64,000 nt of DNA from assembly GCF_016107685.1 (NCBI RefSeq), contig NZ_JABASY010000004.1:62001-126000 (forward strand), given 5' to 3'. Below are positions 37,634-45,388 of this stretch, one piece after another (positions within the stretch are counted from its first letter, which is position 1; each line of letters opens with the position of its first letter). The stretch comes from Brevibacterium yomogidense (GTDB lineage: Bacteria > Actinomycetota > Actinomycetes > Actinomycetales > Brevibacteriaceae). The translations under genes were made by a program, and so were the position numbers. The notes beneath the pieces were generated by a model. The model did not search any database and was not told the DNA's origin. It worked only from the letters and a program-made list of their open reading frames with translations.

Positions 37634-39782
37634 CCCCTCCGGAACCCGTCGCCGTGCCGAGGGCTCCGGCGGTGCGTGCGGCAGGAGCGAGGTCCAGCCG
37701 GCGCAGCAGCTGCGCGTTGAGAGCGACGACGACGGTGGACGCGGACATGAGGATCGCTCCGATGCTCATCGGCAGGACGAACCCGATCGGAGCGAGCACT
37801 CCGGCGGCCAGCGGAACGGCGAGCAGGTTGTAGCCGGCGGCCCACCAGAGGTTCTGCTTCATCTTGCGGAAGCTGGCCCGGGAGAGCTCGAAGACCGACA
37901 GCACCGCACGGGGATCGGAGCTCGCGAGGATGACACCGGCCGATCCGATCGCCACATCCGTTCCGGCGCCGATCGCGATGCCGACATCGGACTGCGCCAG
38001 TGCGGGAGCGTCGTTGACGCCGTCGCCGACCATCGCGACACGCCTGCCCTCGCCCTGGAGCTCGGCGACCTTGGCCGCCTTGTCCTCCGGTCGGACGCCC
38101 GCATAGACACGGTCGATTCCGAGGTCCTCCGCGACGGTGTCGGCCACCGCCTGCGCGTCGCCGGTGATCATGACGACCTGGACCCCTTCGGCGTGCAGGG
38201 CGTTGACGGCGTCATGTGATTCCGGCCGGATCTCGTCGGCCAACCGCAGCGCGCCGATGACCCGACCCTCTGCGAGCACGTGCAGGATGATCGCACCCTC
38301 ACTCCTCCACTGATCCGCGATCGGGAGTTCCTCCCGGTCGTGCTGGTCCAGCAGGTAGGGACCGCCCACCTCCACGACCGTCCCGTCGACGGTCGCTCTC
38401 ACGCCGACGGCGGGCGAGGAGGAGAAGTCGGCCGAGCGCGGGACGTCCACATCGCGTGCTTCCGCGGCTCTCACGATCGCGCGGGCGAGCGGATGCTCGC
38501 TGTCGGCCTCGGCGGCGGCCGCCAGGGCGAGCACCTCGTCCTCTCGACGGTCCTCTGCAGGGTGCACGCCCGTGACCGTGGGCTCACCCAGGGTGAGCGT
38601 GCCGGTCTTGTCGAAGAGCACGGAATCGACCGTGCGCATGGACTCCAGCGCGAGCCGGTCCTTCACCAGCACACCCGCGCGGGCGGCGCGTTCGGTGGCG
38701 ATGGACACGACCAGGGGGATCGCGAGCCCCAGGGCGTGGGGGCAGGCGATGACCAGCACCGTGATGGTCCGCACGACGGCGTCCTCCGGTGTCCCGAGCA
38801 GGGTCCACGCCACGGCAGTGAGCAGGGCCGCGCCCAAGGCGAACCAGAACAGCCACGCGGCTGCGGTATCCGCGATCCGCTGTGCGCGTGACGACGATTC
38901 CTGCGCATCGGAGACGAGCTTTCGGATCCCGGCCAGAGCCGTGTCGTCGCCCGTGGCGGTCACCTCCACCCGCAGCCCTGAATCGGTGGCGACGGTGCCG
39001 GCGACGACCTGGTCCCCGACCTCGCGGCGCACCGCTCGCGATTCCCCTGTCACCATCGATTCGTCGATCGACGCGCTGCCGTCGATGATCCGACCGTCCG
39101 CCGGGACGGCTGAGCCCGGCCGCACGATCACCACATCCCCGACCATCAGGTCGCCGGGTGCAATGGAGATGACGTCGTCGCCCTCGACCTTCTCCGCTTC
39201 ATCGGGCAGGAGCGCGGCCAGGGAATCGAGCGCGGAGGTGGTCTGCGCCAGGGACCGCATCTCGATCCAGTGCCCCAGCAGCATGATGACCACCAGCAGG
39301 GCCAGCTCCCACCAGAAGTTCAGCCCGTGATCGAGGATGCGGAGGGTCGCACCCCAGGAGGCGAGGAACGCGACCGTGATGGCGAGTCCGATGAGCAGCA
39401 TCATCCCCGGCTGACGGGAGCGGATCTCCGACACGGCACCGGTGAGGAACGGCTGACCGCCCCAGACGTAGATGACCGTCCCCACGAGGGGCGACACCCA
39501 CCACACCGCAGCGGACTGTGGGAGTGGGTAGCCGACCAGGTCGGCGAACATCGGGTTGAACCCCACGACCGGGATCGCCAGTGCGAGCATGATCCAGAAC
39601 AGTCGCCGGAACTGACCGACGTGGTCGCCGTGGTCGTGGCCAGCATGGCCACCGTGCCCGCCGTGGTCGTGGTGACCGGCGTGGCCGCTGTGCTCTTCGT
39701 GGTCCGCATGAACGCCGTGACCACCATGGGCCTCATGGCTCACGGGGCGCCGGTCGTCGTGCTGTGTGTGCTCGGAACTCAC
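37614..39782 (-). CDS. CopB-type P1B-3 copper-translocating ATPase
   Basis: A 722-residue membrane pump that exports Cu (probably Cu2+ or Ag+). A His-rich cytoplasmic N-terminus of about 60 residues (HGGHGVHADHEEHSGHAGHHD and similar) replaces the usual CxxC domain. The CPH motif (VIACPHALGLAIP) in a membrane helix marks subclass P1B-3. Phosphorylation motif DKTGTLT and hinge motif GDGVNDAPAL are intact. It is driven by a promoter at 39811-39840 with an embedded CsoR-like operator. GTG 39782 is nine bases after AAGGAG; ATG 39791 is directly after it and less likely. Confidence 0.92.
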   Translation of the reverse strand: MSSEHTQHDDRRPVSHEAHGGHGVHADHEEHSGHAGHHDHGGHGGHAGHDHGDHVGQFRRLFWIMLALAIPVVGFNPMFADLVGYPLPQSAAVWWVSPLVGTVIYVWGGQPFLTGAVSEIRSRQPGMMLLIGLAITVAFLASWGATLRILDHGLNFWWELALLVVIMLLGHWIEMRSLAQTTSALDSLAALLPDEAEKVEGDDVISIAPGDLMVGDVVIVRPGSAVPADGRIIDGSASIDESMVTGESRAVRREVGDQVVAGTVATDSGLRVEVTATGDDTALAGIRKLVSDAQESSSRAQRIADTAAAWLFWFALGAALLTAVAWTLLGTPEDAVVRTITVLVIACPHALGLAIPLVVSIATERAARAGVLVKDRLALESMRTVDSVLFDKTGTLTLGEPTVTGVHPAEDRREDEVLALAAAAEADSEHPLARAIVRAAEARDVDVPRSADFSSSPAVGVRATVDGTVVEVGGPYLLDQHDREELPIADQWRSEGAIILHVLAEGRVIGALRLADEIRPESHDAVNALHAEGVQVVMITGDAQAVADTVAEDLGIDRVYAGVRPEDKAAKVAELQGEGRRVAMVGDGVNDAPALAQSDVGIAIGAGTDVAIGSAGVILASSDPRAVLSVFELSRASFRKMKQNLWWAAGYNLLAVPLAAGVLAPIGFVLPMSIGAILMSASTVVVALNAQLLRRLDLAPAARTAGALGTATGSGGADPLRV

Positions 39783-39810
39783 TCTGGACATCTCCTTCGT
39801 CGATACACCG

Positions 39811-39840
39811 ACTATACCCCCGGGGGGTATTAATTCACAA
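39811..39840 (-). promoter_or_regulatory. copper-ATPase promoter with CsoR-like operator
   Basis: On the minus strand, -35 TTGTGA (complement of 39835-39840) and -10 TATAGT (complement of 39811-39816) are 18 bp apart. The spacer is almost filled by a palindrome of ATACCCCC/GGGGGTAT type (39814-39830), the core of Cu-sensing CsoR operators. Repression would be relieved by copper. No csoR gene is in the window. Confidence 0.8.
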
Positions 39841-39904
39841 GGGCGCATGTGGGGCCGCGCGCTGTGATCCCAGCGTGCGGGGCGCGAGGAGTAGCGTGAG
39901 TGCC

Positions 39905-40603
39905 ATGGACGACAAGATGCAGGCGACTCCTCGCGCCGCCCGGGATGCGATGTCTGCCCTGGCGCGGCAGCGCGTGGAGTACGACGACGTGGACCTGGAG
40001 CTCCCGGCCGACACCCCGCACGGGATCTTCACCCGCTGGTACGAAGAGGCGGGTGAGGCTCTGGGGGAGCCCAACGCGATGGTGGTGGCCACCGACGACG
40101 ATGCGGGTCCCGCCGCCAGGATCGTCCTGCTCAAGGGCTTCGATGCCCGCGGGTTCGTCTTCTACACGAACTACCTGTCCGCGAAGGGGCGGCAGATCGC
40201 AGCGCACCCCCTGGTGGCGCTCGTCTTCCCGTGGCACGACATGCAGCGGCAGGTGCGTGTACGCGGGGTGGCGACGCAGGTGAGCGGGCGGGAGTCCGAC
40301 GACTACTTCGCGCTGCGCCCGCGCGGGTCACAGATCGGGGCGGCGGCATCGGAGCAGTCGCAGCCCATCCGCGGGCGCGGCGAGTTCGACGCGCGCGTGC
40401 AGGACCTCGAGGCGCGGTGGGCCGACCAGGAGGTCCCGCGACCGCCGCACTGGGGCGGCTACCGCGTCCAGCCGTACGAGATCGAGTTCTGGCAGGGGCG
40501 GCTCAACCGCATGCACGACAGGTTCCTGCTCACGAGCCGTGACGGCAGGCCGGCCCCCTTGGACGACGCGAGCGCGTGGTCGGCGGTGCGTCTGCAGCCC
40601 TAG
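39905..40603 (+). CDS. pdxH: pyridoxamine 5'-phosphate oxidase
   Basis: A 232-residue FMN enzyme that oxidises pyridoxamine- or pyridoxine-5'-phosphate to pyridoxal-5'-phosphate. Visible family segments are RIVLLKGFDARGFVFYTNYLSAKGRQIA, the VALVFPWHDMQRQVRV strand, RPRGSQIGAAASEQSQPI, and the C-terminal WGGYRVQPYEIEFWQGRLNRMHDRF. TAGCGT (39892-39897) lies exactly seven bases before the ATG, a leaderless pattern; GTG 39896 overlaps that box. Only 114 bp separate it from the divergent copper-ATPase start. Confidence 0.93.
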   Translation: MDDKMQATPRAARDAMSALARQRVEYDDVDLELPADTPHGIFTRWYEEAGEALGEPNAMVVATDDDAGPAARIVLLKGFDARGFVFYTNYLSAKGRQIAAHPLVALVFPWHDMQRQVRVRGVATQVSGRESDDYFALRPRGSQIGAAASEQSQPIRGRGEFDARVQDLEARWADQEVPRPPHWGGYRVQPYEIEFWQGRLNRMHDRFLLTSRDGRPAPLDDASAWSAVRLQP

Positions 40604-40624
40604 GGGCGCGGTCGCGCAATCAGG

Positions 40625-40670
40625 GGCGAGGTGATCCGGCCGGTCGGTGGCGAGGTGATCCTGCGGTCGG
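40625..40670. repeat. imperfect 22-24 bp tandem repeat after pdxH
   Basis: GGCGAGGTGATCC-GGCCGGTCGGT (40625-40648) and GGCGAGGTGATCCTGCGGTCGG (40649-40670) are adjacent copies, in the 241-bp gap between pdxH and the DtxR-family gene. Confidence 0.6.
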
Positions 40671-40844
40671 GAATGCTGTGTTCCGGTCGCGGCCCTCGGT
40701 CCGTGCGGTGGGGTGGTCAGGGTGAGCTGAGTACCCGAACCGAGCGCTCCCGCCTAAAATGGAAGCGGGTGCGTCCGCCCTTGTCACAGGGGGACGCGAG
40801 GACTGCCGACGACTCGTCGGAACTGCGAGAAGAGAGCGTGAGAC

Positions 40845-41528
40845 GTGAACGACCTCATCGACACGACAGAGATGTACCTCAAGTCGATCATCGAGCTTGA
40901 GGAGCAGGGAATCGTGCCGTTGCGCGCGCGGATCGCCGAACGCCTGGAGCACTCCGGGCCGACGGTTTCGCAGACGGTCGCACGGATGGAGCGCGACGGT
41001 CTGGTGGTGGTCGACGAGGACCGGCACCTGGAACTCACCGACGAAGGACGCGAACTCGCGACCCATGTGATGCGCAAGCATCGTCTTGCGGAAAGGCTTC
41101 TCGCGGACGTGATCGGACTGGATTGGTCGCTGGTCCACGACGAGGCGTGCCGCTGGGAGCACGTCATGAGCGAGCAGGTCGAGACGCGCCTGCTGTCGAT
41201 CCTCCCGGAGCACACGACCAGCCCTTACGGGAACCCGATCCCCGCCCTCGAAGAGCTGGGGACGGATGCGGCGGCAGTCCCGGAGGCGCTCGCGCTCACG
41301 CGCGCGGTGAAGTCCGGCGGTGCGCAGACCGTGACCATCTCGTGGCTCGCAGAGCCCCTGCAGGTCGACATCGAGCTGCTGGCGCAGCTGCAGGAGACCG
41401 GGATCATGCCGGGGACGGTCGTGCACGCGGAGTCGGACGGCGATTACGTCAGCATCCGCGCGGAAGGGTCGTCGGACCTGCTGGATCTGCCGTCCGAGAC
41501 CGCCGCTTTCGTGTTCGTGACACGCTGA
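40845..41528 (+). CDS. DtxR/IdeR family metal-dependent regulator
   Basis: A 227-residue repressor that binds Fe2+ or Mn2+. It has a winged helix-turn-helix (LRARIAERLEHSGPTVSQTVARMERDGLV, about 25-55), a dimer domain with ancillary-site residues in MRKHRLAERLLADVIG, the primary metal site Cys-Arg-Trp-Glu-His in DEACRWEHVM, and a C-terminal SH3-like domain (about 150-227). A strong -10 box TAAAAT lies at 40755-40760. The start is GTG 40845. Being longer than MntR, and having the Cys ligand, it is nearer IdeR/DtxR than MntR. Confidence 0.92.
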   Translation: MNDLIDTTEMYLKSIIELEEQGIVPLRARIAERLEHSGPTVSQTVARMERDGLVVVDEDRHLELTDEGRELATHVMRKHRLAERLLADVIGLDWSLVHDEACRWEHVMSEQVETRLLSILPEHTTSPYGNPIPALEELGTDAAAVPEALALTRAVKSGGAQTVTISWLAEPLQVDIELLAQLQETGIMPGTVVHAESDGDYVSIRAEGSSDLLDLPSETAAFVFVTR

Positions 41529-41640
41529 CACACAATCTCGTTACATCAGTTACATTTCACGAAACATGACTCTCACCTGCAGTTATATCGATCTCGCGAG
41601 AGCTTTCCGTGGCAGCTGAGACACGTTCCGTGATCCAAAT

Positions 41641-41669
41641 GTGACATGGCGTTGCCGATCGTTTACAGT
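41641..41669 (+). promoter_or_regulatory. promoter of the NlpC/P60 gene
   Basis: -35 GTGACA (41641-41646) and -10 TACAGT (41664-41669) are 17 bp apart. The start of transcription would be near 41676, leaving a leader of about 170 bases before the GTG at 41845. Confidence 0.7.
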
Positions 41670-41675
41670 TGTCGA

Positions 41676-41838
41676 GGCGCCCCCGGAAGGGGGTGGTCCG
41701 ATCCGGGTTCCGCACGCCGCACCCGTGAACGGATTGAGACAGGACCTGAGCGGCGGCGAGGAACCGGGAAGCCGGCAGCACAGTCCACACGGACGGGGCA
41801 TCTCCAGCTCAGTGCGACACCTTGTAGGAAGTGGAGAG
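41676..41838 (+). ncRNA. structured leader, possible c-di-AMP (ydaO/yuaA) riboswitch
   Basis: About 165 bases of non-coding leader between a good promoter and an NlpC/P60 hydrolase gene. It contains a GCGCCCCC/GGGGGTGG hairpin near the 5' end and several GC-rich complementary blocks (CGGGTTCCG, ACCCGTGAACGG, GAACCGGGAAGCCGGC). c-di-AMP riboswitches commonly precede NlpC/P60 and Rpf genes in Actinobacteria. I could not match the full ydaO consensus by eye, so the class is a suggestion from context. Confidence 0.4.
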
Positions 41839-41844
41839 GACATC

Positions 41845-42681
41845 GTGGCAACGAAGAAGCATGGGCGTCGCGCGGCAGATACCCGCGTGAAGACCCCGCT
41901 CACTGAACTCACCGACGCGCTGAGCGCCAACTACGGCGTCGTCGGTCGCCGCGCAGCGGTCGTCGCTGCAGCGGGCGGACTTGTCGTCACCGCGACCCTG
42001 CCCGCCATGGGCCAGGGCGAAGACGAAGCAGCGGCTGTCACCGCAGAGGCGGACAACACGCCCACCACGGATTTCGTGAACCAGGCCAAGACGGTCATCC
42101 CGGAGGCAGACGAAGAAGAGGACGACGCGTCCGTCGTCGGTTCCGCCTCCGTCTCCAACGTCACCGCGACGAAGGCTCCGGAGCCTGAGCCGGAGCCCAC
42201 GCCGGAAGCCGTGTCCTCGAACGCGGACTCGGGTTCGAACTCGGGTTCCAGCTCCGAATCCTCGGAGTCGGACTCGGACTCCTCCGACTCGTCGAAGTCG
42301 GACGACTCCAAGGCAGGCGGCGACGTCGCACTGCCCGACGGCTCGAAGGCCGAACAGGTCATCGCCGTTGCCAAGCAGTACACGGGCGTGCCCTACGTGT
42401 ACGGCGGGACCACCCCCAGCGGCTGGGACTGCTCCGGCTACACCTCCTTCGTCTTCAGCAAGGTCGGTGTGAATCTGCCCCGCAACTCCAGTGGGCAGCG
42501 CAGCGCCGGCACGGTCGTCTCCGCTTCGGAAGCACGCCCGGGCGACATCGTGTACAAGCCCGGCCACGTGGGCATCTACGCCGGCAACGGCATGATGTAC
42601 GACGCAGGATCGCCGTCCTCCGGCACCTCGTACCGCAGCCACTCGTGGATGGGAAGCGTCACCTACATCCGCGTTCTCTGA
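41845..42681 (+). CDS. secreted NlpC/P60 peptidoglycan endopeptidase
   Basis: A 278-residue exported hydrolase that cuts peptide stems of peptidoglycan. A basic N-terminus with a hydrophobic segment (about 32-55, ending at LPAMGQG) acts as a signal sequence. A Glu/Pro then Ser/Asp-rich linker (about 95-160) leads to the C-terminal NlpC/P60 domain with catalytic Cys in GWDCSGYTSFVF, His in PGHVGIYAG, and a third residue near SHSW. The Ser/Asp run (SSESSESDSDSSDSSKSDD) is a wall-spanning type of spacer. GTG 41845 follows GGAGAGGA by four bases. Confidence 0.9.
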   Translation: MATKKHGRRAADTRVKTPLTELTDALSANYGVVGRRAAVVAAAGGLVVTATLPAMGQGEDEAAAVTAEADNTPTTDFVNQAKTVIPEADEEEDDASVVGSASVSNVTATKAPEPEPEPTPEAVSSNADSGSNSGSSSESSESDSDSSDSSKSDDSKAGGDVALPDGSKAEQVIAVAKQYTGVPYVYGGTTPSGWDCSGYTSFVFSKVGVNLPRNSSGQRSAGTVVSASEARPGDIVYKPGHVGIYAGNGMMYDAGSPSSGTSYRSHSWMGSVTYIRVL

Positions 42682-42735
42682 TCACGATCCGGCGCCGCGC
42701 GCTCTGACGCGGAGCAACCGAATCGGCATCGCCTC

Positions 42736-42790
42736 CAGAAAGCACTCGCACACCGTCCACCAGGTCCGGACGGGACACGGGTGCTTTCTG
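42736..42790 (+). terminator. terminator after the NlpC/P60 gene
   Basis: CAGAAAGCAC (42736-42745) pairs perfectly with GTGCTTTCTG (42781-42790), with a second short hairpin (GTCC/GGAC) inside the loop. It is 55 bp after the stop codon. The gap 42682-43164 otherwise holds only the candidate small gene listed next. Confidence 0.8.
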
Positions 42791-42886
42791 CATTCACTGA
42801 TGCGCTCTCCTCACGACACGATCCGGATCGATTCCATATCGTGCCGAGTTGGGCCTACTCTTGTGGCAGTGAGTCCAGGAGGTGTG

Positions 42887-43168
42887 ATGGGCCAGCGATC
42901 ACGACCACGGTCGGCGACGATGCCGGCGGGGCGCCCACTCCGAGGAGTGCGTGCGTCCGCTGATCGGCCTGTGCCCATGACCATCCGCGCTGCCGTGACA
43001 GGCGCGGAAGAGATACGCCCCCACGCGATACCTGTCGAGGGGATACGCCCAGAGGCGATATCCCCTCTCTTCAGCACTGCAGAGACCCCCAAGGAACGGT
43101 GCCGCGCTCACGCGCGGCACCGTTCCGTCATTCACGCGCGTCCGCGCAGCATCGGAGGTGTGTCGTGA
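42887..43168 (+). CDS. candidate small Arg-rich protein upstream of the HNH gene
   Basis: A 93-residue open frame, unlike any family I know. For it: a perfect AGGAGGT (42877-42883) stands three bases before the ATG, and its TGA overlaps the GTG of the HNH gene (GTGA). Against it: four ATA codons and several CGA/TCA codons, very unlike neighbouring genes, and a 15-bp perfect hairpin inside it. The protein would be Arg/Pro/Ala-rich with a repeated EEIRPHAIP-like unit. It may instead be a short leader peptide system or no gene. Confidence 0.35.
   Translation: MGQRSRPRSATMPAGRPLRGVRASADRPVPMTIRAAVTGAEEIRPHAIPVEGIRPEAISPLFSTAETPKERCRAHARHRSVIHARPRSIGGVS
43093..43126 (+). terminator. 15-bp perfect hairpin before the HNH gene
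   Basis: GGAACGGTGCCGCGC (43093-43107) pairs with GCGCGGCACCGTTCC (43112-43126) around a four-base loop TCAC. The following bases are GTCATTC, with no T-run. It is 39 bp before the HNH start and could be an attenuator or a terminator of an upstream transcript. Confidence 0.6.
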
Positions 43169-43710
43169 AGACCCTCGTCCTCAACGCCGGCTACGAACCG
43201 ATGTCCGTCGTGTCCTTCAAACGGGCGGTCATCCTGGTGCTCACCGGCAAGGCCGCTGTCCTGCAGGCGGACGAGGCCGCACCGATCCGCAGCGCGTCCG
43301 TGGTTCTCGACCGCCCATCGGTCATCATCCTCACCCGGTACGTGAAGCCGCCGCGGGGACGGAAGGTCCTGCTGTCCCGGCGTGGGGTCCTGCGACGGGA
43401 CGGTTACCTCTGCGCGTACTGCGGCGGGCACGCCACGACGGTGGACCACGTGCTGCCGCGGTCGCGGGGCGGAGCGAACTCCTGGACCAACCTCGTCGCG
43501 TGCTGCCGCTCCTGCAACTGCGACAAGAGCGACCGCACGCCCGAGGAGATGGGGTGGAGGCTGCGGTTCACCCCGGCACCTCCGCGGGTGGGCCGGTTCT
43601 GGCTGCGCGAGCTCGAGGAGCCGGTCGACGAGTGGCGGCCCTTCCTCGTGGGCTCCGGATGGGGAGCGGACACGCGGAAGGCGACCAGCGCCTCGGCGAC
43701 GGCTGCCTGA
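43165..43710 (+). CDS. HNH endonuclease
   Basis: A 181-residue nuclease of the actinobacterial HNH family. The N-terminal TLVLNAGYEPMSVVSFKRAVILVLTGKA region precedes the HNH core, with zinc Cys pair CAYC, catalytic HVLPRSRGG with His-Asp context TVDHV, and the second Cys pair CCRSCNCDK. It probably nicks DNA non-specifically in repair or recombination. GTG 43165 has GGAGGTG five bases upstream; a longer open frame upstream includes the hairpin and is not used. Confidence 0.92.
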   Translation: MKTLVLNAGYEPMSVVSFKRAVILVLTGKAAVLQADEAAPIRSASVVLDRPSVIILTRYVKPPRGRKVLLSRRGVLRRDGYLCAYCGGHATTVDHVLPRSRGGANSWTNLVACCRSCNCDKSDRTPEEMGWRLRFTPAPPRVGRFWLRELEEPVDEWRPFLVGSGWGADTRKATSASATAA

Positions 43711-43718
43711 ATGACAGA

Positions 43719-43751
43719 GGCGCGCCGGTGCATAGTCCGCACCGACGCGCC
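43719..43751. terminator. terminator between HNH and GlsB genes
   Basis: A 13-base arm GGCGCGCCGGTGC (43719-43731) pairs with GCACCGACGCGCC (43739-43751) with one mismatch. An outer GCCTGAA/TTCAGGC pair (43705-43711 with 43755-43761) extends the fold. It suits termination of both convergent genes. Confidence 0.75.
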
Positions 43752-43808
43752 CCAGTTCAGGCGGCTTCCGCGGGGCGCGCGACAGGCGCCCCGGGCAGAG
43801 CCCGCGAC

Positions 43809-44075
43809 TCAGTCCCTGGCCATCGCGCGGGAGATGAAGCCCCACACGACCAGCACGATGAGCGAACCGAGGATCGCGAGCAGCCACGAGCTCAGTGAGA
43901 AGAAGGCGTCGACTCCCTCACCGAACAGTGCGCCGCCGATCCAGCCACCCAGGATCGCCCCGATGACTCCGCAGATCAGCGCACCGATCCAGCCACCGCC
44001 CTGGCGTCCCGGAAGGATCGCCTTCGCGATGGCGCCGGCGATGAGTCCAAGAAGTAGAAAAGCGAGGATACCCAT
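43809..44075 (-). CDS. GlsB/YeaQ/YmgE family stress membrane protein
   Basis: An 88-residue protein with three helices and the Gly-rich motifs LIAGAIAKAILPG, GWIGALICGVIGAILGGWIGG typical of transglycosylase-associated GlsB proteins. It is a stress-response membrane protein of unknown mechanism. GAAGGAGA precedes the ATG. The 224 bp to the USP gene hold no gene; the first part (44100-44160) is A/T-rich and probably carries its promoter. Confidence 0.92.
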   Translation of the reverse strand: MGILAFLLLGLIAGAIAKAILPGRQGGGWIGALICGVIGAILGGWIGGALFGEGVDAFFSLSSWLLAILGSLIVLVVWGFISRAMARD

Positions 44076-44299
44076 GATGTCTCCTTCTTCGGTCGAACCA
44101 CCAGTTTACAAGTATCCTTGCTGATCATCCAGTGTTTCGCTTTACAGTGTGTGTCACGATTCGAATGTCGGTCGGCCACATGGTGGCGGCACGACCCGCA
44201 CCCCGCTGACAGGCCGGTACTGTGAGTCACAACGGCCCCGCACGCAGAGCGGGCGACGCACCGGCGGCGCCCGCAGTGCGGCGAAACGGAGGAGGAGAG

Positions 44300-45298
44300 A
44301 TGGCAGACAACCAGAACACGGAGGTCGCGGACCCTCAGGCGATCGTCGTCGGTGTCGACGGATCCAACGCCAGCCGCAACGCCCTCCGCTTCGCGATCGG
44401 CGAGGCGAAGTCGCTGGGGCGCTCGATCCGGATCGTGGGCGCCTACACGGTGCCGAGCGTCGCCGCGGCGACCATCGACGTCTCCTACGTCCCGATCGAC
44501 GATTCGGCGGTCCGTGCGTCCGTCACGACGATCCTCAAGGAGGCGGCGGCAGAGGTGAAGGCCGCAGACGTTCCCGTGGAGGCGATCATCGAGATCGGCG
44601 ATGCGGCGGGCGTGCTGGTCGAGGAGTCCAAGCAGGCGAGCCTCACGGTCGTGGGCTCGCGCGGCAAGGGCGGCTTCGCCGGGCGGCTGCTGGGCACGGT
44701 GTCGTCGGCGCTGCCGGCGCACTCGGCGTGCCCCACCATCGTCGTCCCCGTCGGGTGGACGCCGGAGTCGGACCGCGAGGCGCGCCCCAGCTCGTCCCGT
44801 CCGGTCCACAGCAGTGTGGGCGGTGCGATCGAGCGCACGGAGGAGACGGACACGGTCCCGGGCATCGACTACTCCGGCCAGGTGGTCGTGGGGGTCGACG
44901 CGCTGGGCAAGGAGTCGCCGGCGCTGTGGGAGGGCGCGCACATCGCGGTCCGACGGAACTCGCCGCTGCACATCCAGGCGGTCATCACGACGACCGTGAT
45001 CGGTCCGGAGTGGATCCCGTCCCAGGGCGATCTGGACCGCCTCATCCAGGAGGGCACCGACAAGCTCGAAGCGGCCCGCCTGGCTCTCAAGGAGAAGCAC
45101 CCGGACCTGGACGTGCGGTGGACGCTGTTCGACGGCCAGCCCGCGGAGGTCCTGGTCCGCGCGTCGGACACGTGCGACATCCTGGTGATCGGCTCCCGAG
45201 GCCGCGGCGGCTTCGCGGGCCTGCTCCTGGGGTCGACTTCGCAGTCCGTCCTGCCGTATTCGGCAGCGCCGACAATGGTGGTCCGCGTCAAGAGGTGA
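44300..45298 (+). CDS. tandem-domain universal stress protein
   Basis: A 332-residue protein with two UspA domains (about 12-155 and 195-332). Each has the nucleotide-binding motif GSRGxGGFAGxLLG(T/S), so both probably bind ATP. In Actinobacteria such proteins respond to hypoxia, redox and nutrient stress. GGAGGAGGAG lies just before the ATG at 44300; the longer open frame is not needed. Confidence 0.93.
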   Translation: MADNQNTEVADPQAIVVGVDGSNASRNALRFAIGEAKSLGRSIRIVGAYTVPSVAAATIDVSYVPIDDSAVRASVTTILKEAAAEVKAADVPVEAIIEIGDAAGVLVEESKQASLTVVGSRGKGGFAGRLLGTVSSALPAHSACPTIVVPVGWTPESDREARPSSSRPVHSSVGGAIERTEETDTVPGIDYSGQVVVGVDALGKESPALWEGAHIAVRRNSPLHIQAVITTTVIGPEWIPSQGDLDRLIQEGTDKLEAARLALKEKHPDLDVRWTLFDGQPAEVLVRASDTCDILVIGSRGRGGFAGLLLGSTSQSVLPYSAAPTMVVRVKR

Positions 45299-45339
45299 CG
45301 AAGGTGTGAGAGCGCCGTCCGCGGGGCTCATCCACGAAC

Positions 45340-45388
45340 GACGAAGGCGGTCGGTTCCCTGAGAAGGAGGGGGCCGGCCGCCTTCGTC
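45340..45388. terminator. terminator between USP and lipoprotein genes
   Basis: GACGAAGGCGGTCGG (45340-45354) pairs with CCGGCCGCCTTCGTC (45374-45388) with one mismatch, around a 19-base loop that may fold further. Its right edge touches the stop codon of the minus-strand lipoprotein gene. Confidence 0.75.

Noticed and set aside
39791-39848. Longer start of the copper ATPase at 39848
   Set aside because: It would lie upstream of the -35 box and inside the CsoR-like operator region, so it could not be in the transcript.
42887-43092. Small RNA between two hairpins considered as a stand-alone sRNA gene
   Set aside because: There is a perfect Shine-Dalgarno and start codon in the middle, and no strong promoter; I list it as a candidate frame instead.
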